A stretch of DNA of 64,000 nt from Prevotella sp. (GTDB lineage: Bacteria; Bacteroidota; Bacteroidia; Bacteroidales; Bacteroidaceae). The stretch spans positions 45,261 through 109,260 of the forward strand of contig JAFRRN010000078.1 of NCBI GenBank assembly GCA_017428055.1, given 5' to 3'. Of the stretch, positions 7,155 through 17,559 are shown in pieces (the first letter of the stretch is position 1; each line of letters starts with the position of its first letter). Made by a program: the position numbers and the translations under genes. The notes under the pieces are model-generated. The model ran no database searches. It saw only the letters and a program-made list of their open reading frames with translations, and had not been told where the DNA came from.

Positions 7155-8294
7155 ATGTACACAACCATAGAGAAAGATAACTTTATAGCGAAGATTTTTC
7201 GTTTTGACAATAGGACGGAGGTAAAGGAGTTTCACGTCATCATCAGCCTCACCAATCCACTGATGAATTACCATGAACAGTTGGAAACCATTCACCAAAC
7301 CCTTGCAACGCTGAGAGCCGAAGAAATGGAGAATGCCCGCCCGGTGTTCAAGAGGTATTTCCTGAGCGATGCGTCCAACCAAAGCGACGAGTTGATGAAC
7401 TATGAACTGGAAAGCCCTGACTGCGCCCTCTCAATCATCCAACAAGCCCCCTTGAACGGGACAAAGATCGCCCTCTGGGCTTACCTGATGACCAACGTGC
7501 AGACCAAGGCGTTGCCCACCGGCCTTTACGAGGCAGCCCATGGCAGCTTCAGGCACCTTTGGTTGGGCAGTGCCAACAACCTGGCGAAGGACTCGGAGCG
7601 TCAGACGCGCCTTCTGCTCAACGACTACGTGATGCAACTGATCCGCGAGGGGTGCAATTTGGCAGACAATTGCATCCGCACGTGGTTCTTTGTCAACGAC
7701 GTTGACTTGAATTACCAAGGGGTGGTGAAGGCACGCAACGAGGTGTTCATCACGCAGAACCTGACAGACCAAACCCATTTCATCGCCAGTACGGGCATTG
7801 GAGGGCGGCAAGCCGATGCGCGGGTGTTGTCGCAGATGGACGCGTATGCCATTGACGGCATCAGCAAGGAGCAGATCCATTACCTCTATGCCGCGTCCCA
7901 CCTCAACCGGACAAGCGACTACGGCGTGAGTTTCGAGCGTGGCACCTACATTGACTATGGCGACCGCAGGCACGTGTTTATCTCCGGGACGGCGAGCATC
8001 AACAACAAGGGCGAGATCATGCACCGTGGCGACGTGGTCGCCCAATGCCATCGGATGTGGGAAAACGTCGAGACGTTGTTGGCGGAAGCGGGATGCAATT
8101 ACGACGATGCCGCGCTGATGATCGTCTACCTACGCGACATGGCAGACTATGAAGTGGTGTATAGGCTGTATGAGGAGCGGTTTCCCTCCAAGCCATGGGT
8201 CATCGTCCAAGCCAAGGTGTGCCGTCCGGGATGGCTCATCGAGATGGAAACCATAGCCATCAAGCCACAGAGAAAACCTTTCCCAACATTCTGA
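7155..8294 (+). CDS. Rid-family (YjgF/YER057c/UK114-like) protein, long form
   Basis: A 379-residue protein counted from the ATG at 7155; this start is chosen because a TAATTTTG promoter lies just upstream and inside any longer frame. The last 130 or so residues carry the Rid fold: FISGTASINNKGEIMHRGD, a helix with WENVETLLAEAGC, LMIVYLRDMADY and PWVIVQAKVCRPGWLIEME, where the conserved arginine (CRPGW) would bind the substrate carboxylate. The N-terminal 230 residues resemble the longer two-lobed Rid relatives that include chorismatase-like proteins. Short Rid proteins hydrolyse reactive enamines and imines. The long Bacteroidota form has no established reaction that I can name with confidence. 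The next gene starts 10 bases on, so they probably form an operon. Confidence 0.75.
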   Translation: MYTTIEKDNFIAKIFRFDNRTEVKEFHVIISLTNPLMNYHEQLETIHQTLATLRAEEMENARPVFKRYFLSDASNQSDELMNYELESPDCALSIIQQAPLNGTKIALWAYLMTNVQTKALPTGLYEAAHGSFRHLWLGSANNLAKDSERQTRLLLNDYVMQLIREGCNLADNCIRTWFFVNDVDLNYQGVVKARNEVFITQNLTDQTHFIASTGIGGRQADARVLSQMDAYAIDGISKEQIHYLYAASHLNRTSDYGVSFERGTYIDYGDRRHVFISGTASINNKGEIMHRGDVVAQCHRMWENVETLLAEAGCNYDDAALMIVYLRDMADYEVVYRLYEERFPSKPWVIVQAKVCRPGWLIEMETIAIKPQRKPFPTF

Positions 8295-8304
8295 ACCGGG
8301 CATT

Positions 8305-8985
8305 ATGCAAGTGGTCTACGAGGACAACCATATCATCATCGTCCATAAGGAGTGTGGCGAGATCGTCCAAGGCGACAAGACAGGCGACACGCCTCTCACT
8401 GAAAAGGTCAAGGCCTATATCAAGGAGCAGTACGCCAAGCCGGGGCAAGTGTTCCTCGGCGTGGTGCATCGTTTAGACCGTCCCGTGTCTGGCTTGGTGG
8501 TTTTCGCCAAGACATCCAAGGCCTTGGAGCGCATGAACAGGAAGTTTGCCAACGGCGAGGTGCAAAAGACCTATTGGGCCATCACCCGTCAATGCCCCGA
8601 ACAGATGGAGGGGACGTTAGAACATTGGCTTTTACGCAACGAGAAGCAGAACAAGAGTTATGCCTACGATAAGGAGAAGCCACATTCCAAGCTCGCGAGA
8701 CTTCATTACAAGGTCATCGCAAGGTCTGCCAATTACACCTTGATAGAAGTGGTGCTGCTGACGGGACGCCATCACCAGATCCGTTGCCAGTTGGCGAAGA
8801 TAGGATGCCCCATCAAGGGAGACCTGAAATATGGTGCCAGCCGGAGCAATCCCGACGGCAGCATTTCCCTTTTAGCCCACAAAGTGGCTTTCGCCCATCC
8901 TGTCTCCCTCCAAGAGATTTCCGCTGTCTCGCCCATCCCCGAGGACCGGTTGTGGCAAGACATCACGGCAAGTGTGCGAGAATAA
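8305..8985 (+). CDS. RluA-family RNA pseudouridine synthase
   Basis: A 226-residue protein matching the catalytic domain of the RluA family without an S4 domain. The key motif HRLDRPVSG (about residues 55-63) contains the catalytic Asp58; later motifs are KTYWAI, LIEVVLLTGRHHQIR (the conserved Arg-His-Gln-Ile-Arg) and GDLKYGA. It isomerises uridine in rRNA or tRNA; the exact site cannot be assigned. It starts 10 bases after the Rid gene and is followed 35 bases later by the TamB-like gene, so all may share a transcript. The assignment to family is firm. Confidence 0.93.
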   Translation: MQVVYEDNHIIIVHKECGEIVQGDKTGDTPLTEKVKAYIKEQYAKPGQVFLGVVHRLDRPVSGLVVFAKTSKALERMNRKFANGEVQKTYWAITRQCPEQMEGTLEHWLLRNEKQNKSYAYDKEKPHSKLARLHYKVIARSANYTLIEVVLLTGRHHQIRCQLAKIGCPIKGDLKYGASRSNPDGSISLLAHKVAFAHPVSLQEISAVSPIPEDRLWQDITASVRE

Positions 8986-9020
8986 CCTAAAGCCATTCAC
9001 CCAATGATGATGCGCATAAG

Positions 9021-12000
9021 ATGAAGAAGTTGTTGAAATGGGGAGGCATAGCGACATCGATCCCCGTCGCCATCGCCAGTCTCTGTGCCGCATTGTTGTA
9101 TTTCCCGCCTTTCCAGGACTGGGCGGCCAAGAAGGCGGCGGCATACGCTTCGGAGAAGACGGGAATGGAGGTTTCCGTGGATAAAGTGCGCCTCGAGTTC
9201 CCGTTAAGGTTAGGCATGGAGGGGGTGAAGGTCATCAAGCAGAACGACTCCCTACCCCAGCAGAAGGACACTGTCGCCGATTTCAAGAAAGTTGTGGCAG
9301 ACGTAAAAATGGGTCCTTTGTTTAAGAAGAAGGTGGAAATCGACCAGTTGGAATTCCAAGACGCCAAAATCAACACCACCGACTTCATCGACAACACGCG
9401 CGTGAAGGGGCGCATAGGCAAGCTTTCCGTCAAGAGCCACGGCATCGACCTCAAGGAAAAGACCATCCGCATAGACGATGCCCAAATCGCGGATGCCAAT
9501 ATTGACGTGGCTTTAAGCGACACCGTCCCCGAAGACACGACCCAAACGGACATCCCCTGGAAAATCAATGTTGACAACCTTGGCATCAGCAAGTCTGACG
9601 TACACGTGACCCTGCCCGGTGACTCACTTGACATACAGGCTCATATTGGGCAGGCGAGAGCCAAGGACGGCGACATCGACCTCGGCGCGAAGAAATACAA
9701 GGTTGGAAAGCTTGACCTCAAAGACGGGCAAGTAAAATACGACAACAAGAACAAGACCCATGCCCGGAGCGGCTTTGACAGTAACCATATCGAGGCTCGC
9801 GATGTCAACGCCAGCATGGAAGGCATCTCTTTCGAGACACCCACCAAGTTGTCGGCAAAGTTGAAAAGCTCCTCCATGAAAGAGAAGAGCGGCATCGACT
9901 TGAGGAATGTATCGGGCAACCTGGCAATGGACGACAAGACCCTGCACATCAAGGATGGCAGCATCAAGACACCGGACTCCAGCATCCGGGCCGACTTCGA
10001 CATGGACTTGAACACCTTTGACATCAAGGATGCGGGAAAGCTCAATGCCAACATCCATGCCTCCATCGGCAAGCAAGACCTCATGAAATACATGGGCGAC
10101 ACGCCATCGGGATTCCGAAAGAAATGGCCCAATTATCCCCTGTCCATAGACGGCGTGGTGAAAGGCAACATGGACCGCCTCGACTTTAAGGGGTTGCAGA
10201 TGAAACTCCCCACGGCCTTCAACCTGAAAGCCTCCGGCCATGCCGAACATCTTGACGACTTAGACAAGCTGAAAGCCGATGTCACGTTTGACGGGAAGGC
10301 GCATGATGTGGGATTCGTCAAGGAACTATTGCCAAATGACGTGAAGAAAGACATCAATATCCCCAAGAACATCGCGTTAAATGGCAACGTGAAAGCCCAA
10401 GGCAACAGGTACAGCGGCCAAGTCGCCCTACAAGAAGGCGGCGGGAAGGTCAAGGCGAAGTTTGACTACGACCAAGCCAAGGAGGCATACCAGGTTGAGG
10501 CTGACGCCACCAACCTACCTCTCCAGCATTTTGCGCCCAACTACGGGTTGAGTCCCTTCACGGGGCATGTCGCCCTCCAAGGCCACGGCACGGACTTCAC
10601 CTCTCCCAAGACACAATTAAGGGCCAAGGCGAATATCCAGAAATTCCAGTACGGCGGCTATGACCTGAACAACATCTCTGCCGATGCCACCATGCAGAAT
10701 GGCAGGACCAAGGCGAACATCCATAGCACCAACCCGCTACTGAACGGCGACATCGACCTGGATGCGATGGTGTCGAAAGACCATCTTCGCGGCACGCTCA
10801 CCGGCGACATCGGCAAGATGGACTTGCAGAAGTTAGGTCTCGCGGGGCATCCCTTCGCCGCAAGCGGCTGCGCCCATCTCGATTTCGACTCCGACATGAA
10901 ACGTTGCCACCGCCTCCGTGGGCTTGTCAGTGACTTGACCATACGCGATGAACAGAAATATTACCGGCCCGACGACATGGTCATCGATATGTTCTCATGT
11001 CCCGACACGACCCATGCCGTCATCGACTGCGCCGACTTCCATGTAGATATGGACGCCAGCCATTACTATGAAGACCTGCTCAAGGCAGGGACAAATGTCT
11101 ATGACGAGGTGATGAGGCAGTATAAGGACAAGAAGATAGACCAACTGCGGATTCGCGAACAGCTGCCCAATGCCCGCGTCAACCTATCAAGTGGCAAGGA
11201 CAACTTTGTCATAGAATTGCTCAATAAATATGGATATGGCATCAAAGACCTCGACTGCCATCTGACATCCTCGCCCATCTTGGGGCTGAATGGCATGTTG
11301 CATGTGGACTCGCTCATAGCAGACAGCATCCTCATCGACACCATCCATTTCGCCATCCAGTCTGATTCGATGAACACGTATTATACGGCACAGGTGAGAA
11401 ACAATGAACGAAACCCGCAATATGTGTTCAACGCCCTGGCAAAAGGAGGGCTGAGCGAGAAAGGAACCTATCTCACCACCTCCGTCTTCGACTCAAAAGA
11501 AAAATTAGGAATACGGCTCGGCGTGTCGGCAGAGATGGCAGACAGCGGCATCGTCTTCCGTTCATACGGCAAGGATGCCGTCCTCGGCTATAAGACTTTC
11601 AGCATCAACGATGACAACTATGTCTATGTTGGCAACAACCTCCGCCTGTCTGCCGATGTGGCATTGAGGTCGGATGACGGGACGGGACTCCAAGTCTATA
11701 CCAATGATGACAACGAGGAAGCCTTGCAAGACATCACGGTCAGTGTCAACAAGATTGACTTGGAGCGCATCCTCTCCGTATTGCCATACACGCCCGACAT
11801 CGCCGGTATGCTAAGTGGAGACTTCCACCTTATCAAGGATGAAAAGGAAACGTCTGTGTCGTCAAGCCTCGCCATCAGGAAACTGGAATACGAACACAGT
11901 GCGATGGGCGACCTCGCCACGGAATTTGTCTATATGCCCAAGGCTGACGGCAGCCACTATGTTGACGGCATCCTCTCACAGAACGACATCGAAGTGGCAA

Positions 12001-13697
12001 CTGTCAAGGGAACATACAACTCACAAGGCGAAGGATTCCTTGACGCAGACCTCAACCTCATCCGACTGCCGCTGTCATTGGTCAATGGCTTCATCCCGGA
12101 CCACCTGATCGGTTTTGAGGGGTACGGGGAAGGGACGCTCGCCATCAAAGGCTCATTGTCCAAGCCCAATGTCAACGGCGAGGTGTACTTAGACTCCGCC
12201 TACATGAAAAGCGTCCCATACGGGGTGCGGCTCAGGTTTGACAACGACCCCGTCACCATCACCGACAGCAAGCTGCTCTTCGAGAACTTCAACATGTATA
12301 GCAGCAACGACACCAAGGGCAATAACCCTTTGATGGCATCGGGCTACCTCGACTTCTCCAACCTCGACCGCATGAATATGAACGTGAGGATGCGGGCAGA
12401 GAATTTCCAAATCATCGACTCCAAGGAGAACAGCCGGTCGGAGGCGTTCGGAAAAGCTTTCGTGAACTTCATGGGCATGATGCGTGGCGACCTCGACAAC
12501 CTAAACATGCGCGGACGGCTTGACGTGTTAGGGTCTACCGACATGACCTATATCCTCCGCGACTCCCCTCTCACCACCGACAACCAACTGGACGACCTGG
12601 TGAAGTTTACCGACTTCGCCGACACCACCCAGCAAGTGGTTTCCCGCCCGCCGTTGACGGGATTCAACATGGACTTGACGCTCAACATCGACGAGAGCGC
12701 ACATATCCTCTGCGCATTGAATGCCGACAAGTCTAACTATGTAGACCTCATCGGGGGCGGCGAACTCAGGATGAGATACACTCCCGCTGACAACATCAAG
12801 CTGACCGGACGATACACCCTGAGCAACGGCGAGATGAAATACTCCCTGCCAGTCATCCCCCTGAAGACTTTTACCATCCAGGATGGCAGCTATATCGAGT
12901 TTAATGGCAATGCCATGAACCCACGGCTCAACATCACGGCTACGGAGACCACCAAGGCCGCCGTCTCTTCCGAAGGCGAACAGAGCAGGATGGTAGAGTT
13001 TGACTGTGGCGTGGTCATCACGAAGACCCTGCAAGACATGGGGCTGGAATTTGTCATCGATGCGCCACAGGACATGACCATCAGCAACCAACTCAACACC
13101 ATGAGCAAAGAGGAACGCGGAAAGCTTGCCGTCACGTTGTTGACAACAGGCATGTACCTTGCCGACGGCAACACCAGTGCCTTCTCCATGAACAGTGCCT
13201 TGAGCGCGTTCTTGCAAAACCAAATCAACGGCATTGCGGGGAATGCCCTGCGGACCCTCGACCTGAGTTTCGGCATGGACAACTCCACCGATGCCTACGG
13301 CAATGTGCATACAGACTACTCGTTCAAGTTTGCCAAGAGGCTTTGGAACAATCGCCTACGCATCATCGTCGGTGGGAAGTTGTCGTCGGGCTCGGACGTG
13401 GAGAACCAGAACGAGTCGTTCTTCAACAACGTGCAGTTTGAATACCGTCTGAACCAGAACTCCTCCCAGTTCCTCAAACTATTCTACGAGCGCGACTCAT
13501 ACGACTGGTTAGAGGGCAATGTCAGCGAGTATGGCGGTGGTTTCATCTGGCGGAGGAAGCTGCAACACTTCTTGGACATATTCCGCTGGAAGGACAGGAA
13601 AGACAACTTACCCCTACCAACTTATCGCAGGGATTCGGTCAAAGTGGAAAGGACCCACAATAATGAAACAGAAAGAAACGACAGCACATCGCAATAG
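9021..13697 (+). CDS. tamB: TamB-like translocation and assembly module protein
   Basis: A 1558-residue protein with one N-terminal membrane segment (about residues 9-30). A very long beta-rich body of AsmA/TamB-type repeats follows, with recurring motifs such as LDVLGSTDMTYILRD and the strand-rich Asn/Asp segments. The C-terminal DUF490/TamB domain is marked by a final basic NRLRIIVGGKLSSGSD strand and a stretch rich in aromatic barrel-like residues. Such proteins bridge inner and outer membrane as hydrophobic-groove conduits, proposed to carry phospholipid or help barrel assembly. The gene that follows, one base after the stop, encodes the BamA/TamA-like partner, the usual pairing. The C-terminal tail is charged and of low complexity. 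The family is firm. The symbol follows common Bacteroidota usage, not proven orthology to the E. coli gene. Confidence 0.88.
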   Translation: MKKLLKWGGIATSIPVAIASLCAALLYFPPFQDWAAKKAAAYASEKTGMEVSVDKVRLEFPLRLGMEGVKVIKQNDSLPQQKDTVADFKKVVADVKMGPLFKKKVEIDQLEFQDAKINTTDFIDNTRVKGRIGKLSVKSHGIDLKEKTIRIDDAQIADANIDVALSDTVPEDTTQTDIPWKINVDNLGISKSDVHVTLPGDSLDIQAHIGQARAKDGDIDLGAKKYKVGKLDLKDGQVKYDNKNKTHARSGFDSNHIEARDVNASMEGISFETPTKLSAKLKSSSMKEKSGIDLRNVSGNLAMDDKTLHIKDGSIKTPDSSIRADFDMDLNTFDIKDAGKLNANIHASIGKQDLMKYMGDTPSGFRKKWPNYPLSIDGVVKGNMDRLDFKGLQMKLPTAFNLKASGHAEHLDDLDKLKADVTFDGKAHDVGFVKELLPNDVKKDINIPKNIALNGNVKAQGNRYSGQVALQEGGGKVKAKFDYDQAKEAYQVEADATNLPLQHFAPNYGLSPFTGHVALQGHGTDFTSPKTQLRAKANIQKFQYGGYDLNNISADATMQNGRTKANIHSTNPLLNGDIDLDAMVSKDHLRGTLTGDIGKMDLQKLGLAGHPFAASGCAHLDFDSDMKRCHRLRGLVSDLTIRDEQKYYRPDDMVIDMFSCPDTTHAVIDCADFHVDMDASHYYEDLLKAGTNVYDEVMRQYKDKKIDQLRIREQLPNARVNLSSGKDNFVIELLNKYGYGIKDLDCHLTSSPILGLNGMLHVDSLIADSILIDTIHFAIQSDSMNTYYTAQVRNNERNPQYVFNALAKGGLSEKGTYLTTSVFDSKEKLGIRLGVSAEMADSGIVFRSYGKDAVLGYKTFSINDDNYVYVGNNLRLSADVALRSDDGTGLQVYTNDDNEEALQDITVSVNKIDLERILSVLPYTPDIAGMLSGDFHLIKDEKETSVSSSLAIRKLEYEHSAMGDLATEFVYMPKADGSHYVDGILSQNDIEVATVKGTYNSQGEGFLDADLNLIRLPLSLVNGFIPDHLIGFEGYGEGTLAIKGSLSKPNVNGEVYLDSAYMKSVPYGVRLRFDNDPVTITDSKLLFENFNMYSSNDTKGNNPLMASGYLDFSNLDRMNMNVRMRAENFQIIDSKENSRSEAFGKAFVNFMGMMRGDLDNLNMRGRLDVLGSTDMTYILRDSPLTTDNQLDDLVKFTDFADTTQQVVSRPPLTGFNMDLTLNIDESAHILCALNADKSNYVDLIGGGELRMRYTPADNIKLTGRYTLSNGEMKYSLPVIPLKTFTIQDGSYIEFNGNAMNPRLNITATETTKAAVSSEGEQSRMVEFDCGVVITKTLQDMGLEFVIDAPQDMTISNQLNTMSKEERGKLAVTLLTTGMYLADGNTSAFSMNSALSAFLQNQINGIAGNALRTLDLSFGMDNSTDAYGNVHTDYSFKFAKRLWNNRLRIIVGGKLSSGSDVENQNESFFNNVQFEYRLNQNSSQFLKLFYERDSYDWLEGNVSEYGGGFIWRRKLQHFLDIFRWKDRKDNLPLPTYRRDSVKVERTHNNETERNDSTSQ

Positions 13698-13698
13698 C

Positions 13699-16008
13699 AT
13701 GAAATATACATCTATACATACACATATAAGCGGTTGGGTGTTGGCCTGCATCACCTTGTTGTTTTGCGCTTGCTCAAGCACCAAGAACATCCCTGAAGAC
13801 GACCAACTATATACAGGCCTCACCAAAATCAAGTATGTAGACTATGAGAAGAATGACCATTTCATAGAGACGCAAGAGGAAATAGAGGCGGCACTGGCTT
13901 GCGCCCCTAACGGGGCTTTGTTTGGCAGCAGCTATTATCGCACGCCTTTCCAATTCCGCTTGTGGATATGGAATGCCTTTGCCAACTCCGAGTCGAAGAC
14001 CGGGCAATGGTTTCAGAAGAACTTCGGCAAGGAGCCTGTCCTCATGAGTTGGGTCAACCCAGAGCTTCGAGCCTCCGTGGCACAGTCTGTGTTGAAGAAC
14101 CATGGGTACTTCCACGGGCAGGTGGCATCGAAGTCTATCACGCAGAAGAATCCCAAGAAGGCGAAAATAGAATACGAGGTAGACCTGGGACACCTCTTCA
14201 CCCTCGACAGCATTGCATACCTGAACTTCCCATACCGGGCAGACAGCATCATCGCGGCGGAAAGGCAGAACGCCCTCATCCATACCGGGTCGCCCTTCGA
14301 CGTGTCAACCCTTAACGGTGAACGTACCCGGCTGAGCAACCTACTCCGTAATAACGGTTACTATTATTACCAACCCACCTACTCGCATTACCTGGCAGAC
14401 ACAGTGGTACGCCCCGGATATGTAGAGCTGAAATTGCAACAGGTGGAAAACATCCCCGAGAAAGCGCAACGCCAATGGTACATCGGGAAGATACAACTCG
14501 AACTTCGCAAGAGCATCATGGAAAGGTTGCAGGACACCATCCGCCACAGGACTTTCACCTCCGTATTCAACGGCAAGCACCCTCCCATGAGAAACCGCGT
14601 CGTGCTTCGCGACCTAAAACTGCGCCCACGACAACTCTATAGTTACGACAAGCACCAGCAGTCGCTCAACAAAATCACGAGCAACGGCATATTTAGCATG
14701 GTGGATTTCCGTTTCACCCCCCGAGACACCACGTCGGCGTGTGACACCCTTGACCTGGTCATCAATTGCGTGTTTGACAAGCCATACGATTTCTATGTGG
14801 AGTCAAACCTCACGGGAAAGACGAGTGGATGGATAGGCCCGGGCTTGGTGGTGGGTCTCACCAAGCGAAATGCCTTCCGTGGCGGCGAGATTCTCGATGT
14901 CAATGCCCATGGCAGTTACGAATGGCAGACGGGGCACCGCGCCCAAGGCACCAGCGACAGGATTCATACCTACGAATATGGTATGGATGCCTCCCTTGAG
15001 TTGCCACGCTTGTTGATTCCCTTCATCAAGCGAAGAAGATATTTCACCACACCCTCCACCGTGCTGAAAGGGGCAACGAATGTCATCAACCGTGCGAGTT
15101 TCTTTAAGCGGCATGTTGTCTCGGGCGAGCTGACATACCACTTCCAGACATCAGAGACATCCCTGCACCAGTTCAGCCCCTTGCACCTGCAATACAACTA
15201 CATGACAAGCCACACCGCCGAATTTGACGAGATCATGGAGCGAAGCCCCTATCTCAAGGTGTCGATGAAAGACCAGTTCATCCCCAAGATGAGCTACACC
15301 TATTTATATAATAGCCCTAAGAGCTACCTACACCCCATATTCTGGCAAACCACCGTGAGCGAGGCCGCCAACTTCCTCTCCCTTGGCTACATGGCTTTCG
15401 GCGAGGGTTGGAAGGAGAAAGACAAGACGATGTTTAAGAACCCATACGCCCAGTTCTTCAAGATAGAGACCGAATTCCGCAAGACGTGGAACCTGTCATC
15501 GCACAACCAACTCGTCTTCCACGCCGACGCTGGCGTCATCTGGTCGTATGGCAACTCATCGGCAGCCCCTTACACCGAGCAGTTCTATGTGGGTGGTGCC
15601 AATAGCATCCGTGCCTTCACCGTGCGCAGCATCGGGCCAGGTGCCTATCTGCCAACGACCCGCACCTCGTCTTATCTCGACCAGACGGGCGACATCAAAC
15701 TCTTGATGAACCTTGAATACCGTCCGCGGCTCTTCGGGAACCTCTATGGCGCGTTGTTCCTCGACGCAGGAAACGTCTGGGCCATCCATGACGATGAAAA
15801 CCGACCCGACTCCAAGTTTAATGCCAAGAACATCCTGAAGGAAATGGCATTGGGAACAGGCATCGGTTTCCGATACGACCTCGACTTTTTCGTGATACGA
15901 GTGGACTGGGGCATCGGCTTGCACCTACCCTACAAGACGGGATTCTACAACCTATCCTCTTTCAAGGATAGCCAAAGCATACACCTCGCTATCGGCTACC
16001 CATTCTAA
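13699..16008 (+). CDS. BamA/TamA-family outer-membrane barrel lipoprotein
   Basis: A 769-residue protein starting at the ATG at 13699, one base after the TamB-like stop. This start gives a lipoprotein-type signal ending CACSSTKN, whereas an upstream in-frame ATG (13663) adds a hydrophilic stretch. Residues about 30-330 carry POTRA-like segments (LTKIKYVDYE, KAKIEYEVDLGHLFTLDSI, VELKLQQVEN). The C-terminal half is an Omp85 barrel with the usual ending strand pattern (FVIRVDWGIGLHLPY, SIHLAIGYPF, ending in Phe) and the VGGANSIRAF element that matches the conserved (V/I)RG(F/Y) region with Arg-Ala-Phe. It should act with the TamB-like protein at the outer membrane. A strong hairpin terminator follows the stop. 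Confidence 0.9.
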   Translation: MKYTSIHTHISGWVLACITLLFCACSSTKNIPEDDQLYTGLTKIKYVDYEKNDHFIETQEEIEAALACAPNGALFGSSYYRTPFQFRLWIWNAFANSESKTGQWFQKNFGKEPVLMSWVNPELRASVAQSVLKNHGYFHGQVASKSITQKNPKKAKIEYEVDLGHLFTLDSIAYLNFPYRADSIIAAERQNALIHTGSPFDVSTLNGERTRLSNLLRNNGYYYYQPTYSHYLADTVVRPGYVELKLQQVENIPEKAQRQWYIGKIQLELRKSIMERLQDTIRHRTFTSVFNGKHPPMRNRVVLRDLKLRPRQLYSYDKHQQSLNKITSNGIFSMVDFRFTPRDTTSACDTLDLVINCVFDKPYDFYVESNLTGKTSGWIGPGLVVGLTKRNAFRGGEILDVNAHGSYEWQTGHRAQGTSDRIHTYEYGMDASLELPRLLIPFIKRRRYFTTPSTVLKGATNVINRASFFKRHVVSGELTYHFQTSETSLHQFSPLHLQYNYMTSHTAEFDEIMERSPYLKVSMKDQFIPKMSYTYLYNSPKSYLHPIFWQTTVSEAANFLSLGYMAFGEGWKEKDKTMFKNPYAQFFKIETEFRKTWNLSSHNQLVFHADAGVIWSYGNSSAAPYTEQFYVGGANSIRAFTVRSIGPGAYLPTTRTSSYLDQTGDIKLLMNLEYRPRLFGNLYGALFLDAGNVWAIHDDENRPDSKFNAKNILKEMALGTGIGFRYDLDFFVIRVDWGIGLHLPYKTGFYNLSSFKDSQSIHLAIGYPF

Positions 16009-16035
16009 CGACATAGCGTTTCACCTACATACAAA

Positions 16036-16071
16036 AAGGTCTCTAAGGAACTGGCTATCCTTAGAGACCTT
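16036..16071. terminator. Bidirectional hairpin terminator
   Basis: A perfect 14-bp stem AAGGTCTCTAAGGA / TCCTTAGAGACCTT with an 8-base loop, flanked by A-rich and T-rich ends. It separates two convergent genes ending at 16008 and 16095. Confidence 0.85.
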
Positions 16072-16094
16072 ATAGCTCGTTGATACGTTAAGCC

Positions 16095-17459
16095 TTATGA
16101 TGCTTGAGGAACGTCCTTGAGGTTCCTTGCAATCTCCTCATCCGAGACTTGATAGTTGTTCAAATCGCCATTGATATACTGGTCGTATGCCGTCATGTCT
16201 ATCAATCCGTGGCCGCTGAGGTTGAAGAGGATGACCTTCTCCTCGCCCGTCTCCTTGCACTTCTTCGCCTCGCGGATGGCGGCGGCGATGGCATGGCTGC
16301 TCTCGGGAGCGGGGATGATGCCCTCGGTACGGGCAAACAAGATACCGGCCTCAAAGGTTTCCAACTGCGGGATGTCAACGCCATGCATCATGTTGTCCTT
16401 GATGAGTTGGCTCACGATCATGCCCGCGCCGTGGTAGCGCAAGCCGCCAGCATGGATATTGGCGGGCTTGAAGTTATGGCCAATGGTATACATGGGCAGC
16501 AAGGGGGTGTAGCCAGCCTCATCACCGAAGTCGTATTCAAACTTGCCACGTGTCAGCTTGGGGCAGCTCTCTGGCTCTGCGGCAATAAACTCGGTGTTCT
16601 TGCCGTCGAGGATGTTGTGGCGCATGAAAGGAAAGGCGATGCCACCGAAGTTGCTTCCTCCGCCAAAACAGCCAATCACGATGTCAGGATATTCGCCCGC
16701 CAATGCCATCTGTTTCTCCGCCTCCAAGCCGATGATGGTCTGGTGCAAGCCCACGTGGTTGAGCACCGAGCCTAATGTATATTTGCAGTTAGGCGTGGTG
16801 GTGGCCAACTCCACGGCTTCCGAAATGGCCGTTCCCAACGACCCCATGTGCGTGGGGTCGCGTGTTATGATGTCCTTGCCCGCACGTGTAGACATGGAGG
16901 GCGAACCAGTCACGGCGGCGCCGAATGTACGCATGATGCTGGAGCGATAGGGCTTTTGCTGCATGGAAATCTTCACTTGGTAGACGGCGGCATCAAGCCC
17001 AAACACGCTGGCGGCATAACTCAATGCCGCGCCCCATTGGCCAGCGCCCGTCTCGGTGGTGACATTCGTCGTACCCTCCTGCTTGGCATAATAGCACTGG
17101 GGCAAGGCGGAGTTAATCTTGTGTGACCCTAATGGGTTGGTACTCTCGTTCTTAAAATAAATATGCGCTGGTGTGCCAATAGCCTCTTCCAAGGCGTAGG
17201 CGCGAACCAACGACGTGGCACGGTAATATTTGTATTTATCGAGAACCTCCTCGGGGATGTCTATCCACGCATGTTCGGTGTCAAGTTCTTGCTTGCAACA
17301 TTCCGCAGGGAAGATGTGCGCCAAGTCTTCCCACCCTAACGGTTGCCGCGTAGCGGGATGGATAGGGGGCAGGGGCTTGTTGGGCATGTCTGCCTGGATG
17401 TTGTACCACTGTGTAGGGATTTCACTCTCTTGCAGGATGAATTTCTTTTGTTTGCTCAT
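16095..17459 (-). CDS. Tryptophan synthase beta-like enzyme (TrpB2 type)
   Basis: A 454-residue PLP enzyme from the ATG at 17459; the longer TTG start is less likely. NPLGSHKINSA contains the PLP lysine (about Lys114), CFGGGSNFGG binds the phosphate, and HAGGLRYHGAG and the ETGAGQWGAAL block are typical. Its length and the N-terminal extension (PTQWYNIQADMPNKPLPP) match the TrpB2 subgroup, which differs from the TrpA-partnered TrpB1. TrpB2 proteins make tryptophan from indole and serine or salvage indole and are often found away from trp operons. No trp genes are near here, in line with that. A TATTTTTG promoter element lies upstream. The family is firm. Confidence 0.9.
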   Translation of the reverse strand: MSKQKKFILQESEIPTQWYNIQADMPNKPLPPIHPATRQPLGWEDLAHIFPAECCKQELDTEHAWIDIPEEVLDKYKYYRATSLVRAYALEEAIGTPAHIYFKNESTNPLGSHKINSALPQCYYAKQEGTTNVTTETGAGQWGAALSYAASVFGLDAAVYQVKISMQQKPYRSSIMRTFGAAVTGSPSMSTRAGKDIITRDPTHMGSLGTAISEAVELATTTPNCKYTLGSVLNHVGLHQTIIGLEAEKQMALAGEYPDIVIGCFGGGSNFGGIAFPFMRHNILDGKNTEFIAAEPESCPKLTRGKFEYDFGDEAGYTPLLPMYTIGHNFKPANIHAGGLRYHGAGMIVSQLIKDNMMHGVDIPQLETFEAGILFARTEGIIPAPESSHAIAAAIREAKKCKETGEEKVILFNLSGHGLIDMTAYDQYINGDLNNYQVSDEEIARNLKDVPQAS

Positions 17460-17500
17460 GATGTTCAATGATAATGTTAAGTTAGATTACAACTTGATTG

Positions 17501-17508
17501 CAAAAATA
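17501..17508 (-). promoter_or_regulatory. -7 element TATTTTTG for the TrpB-like gene
   Basis: On the minus strand TATTTTTG matches TAnnTTTG and lies 41 bases before the start at 17459. Confidence 0.5.
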
Positions 17509-17559
17509 CGGTTTTATTCCCATATTGACGCAAAAACAGAGGAAAAACTTTCAAAAAAC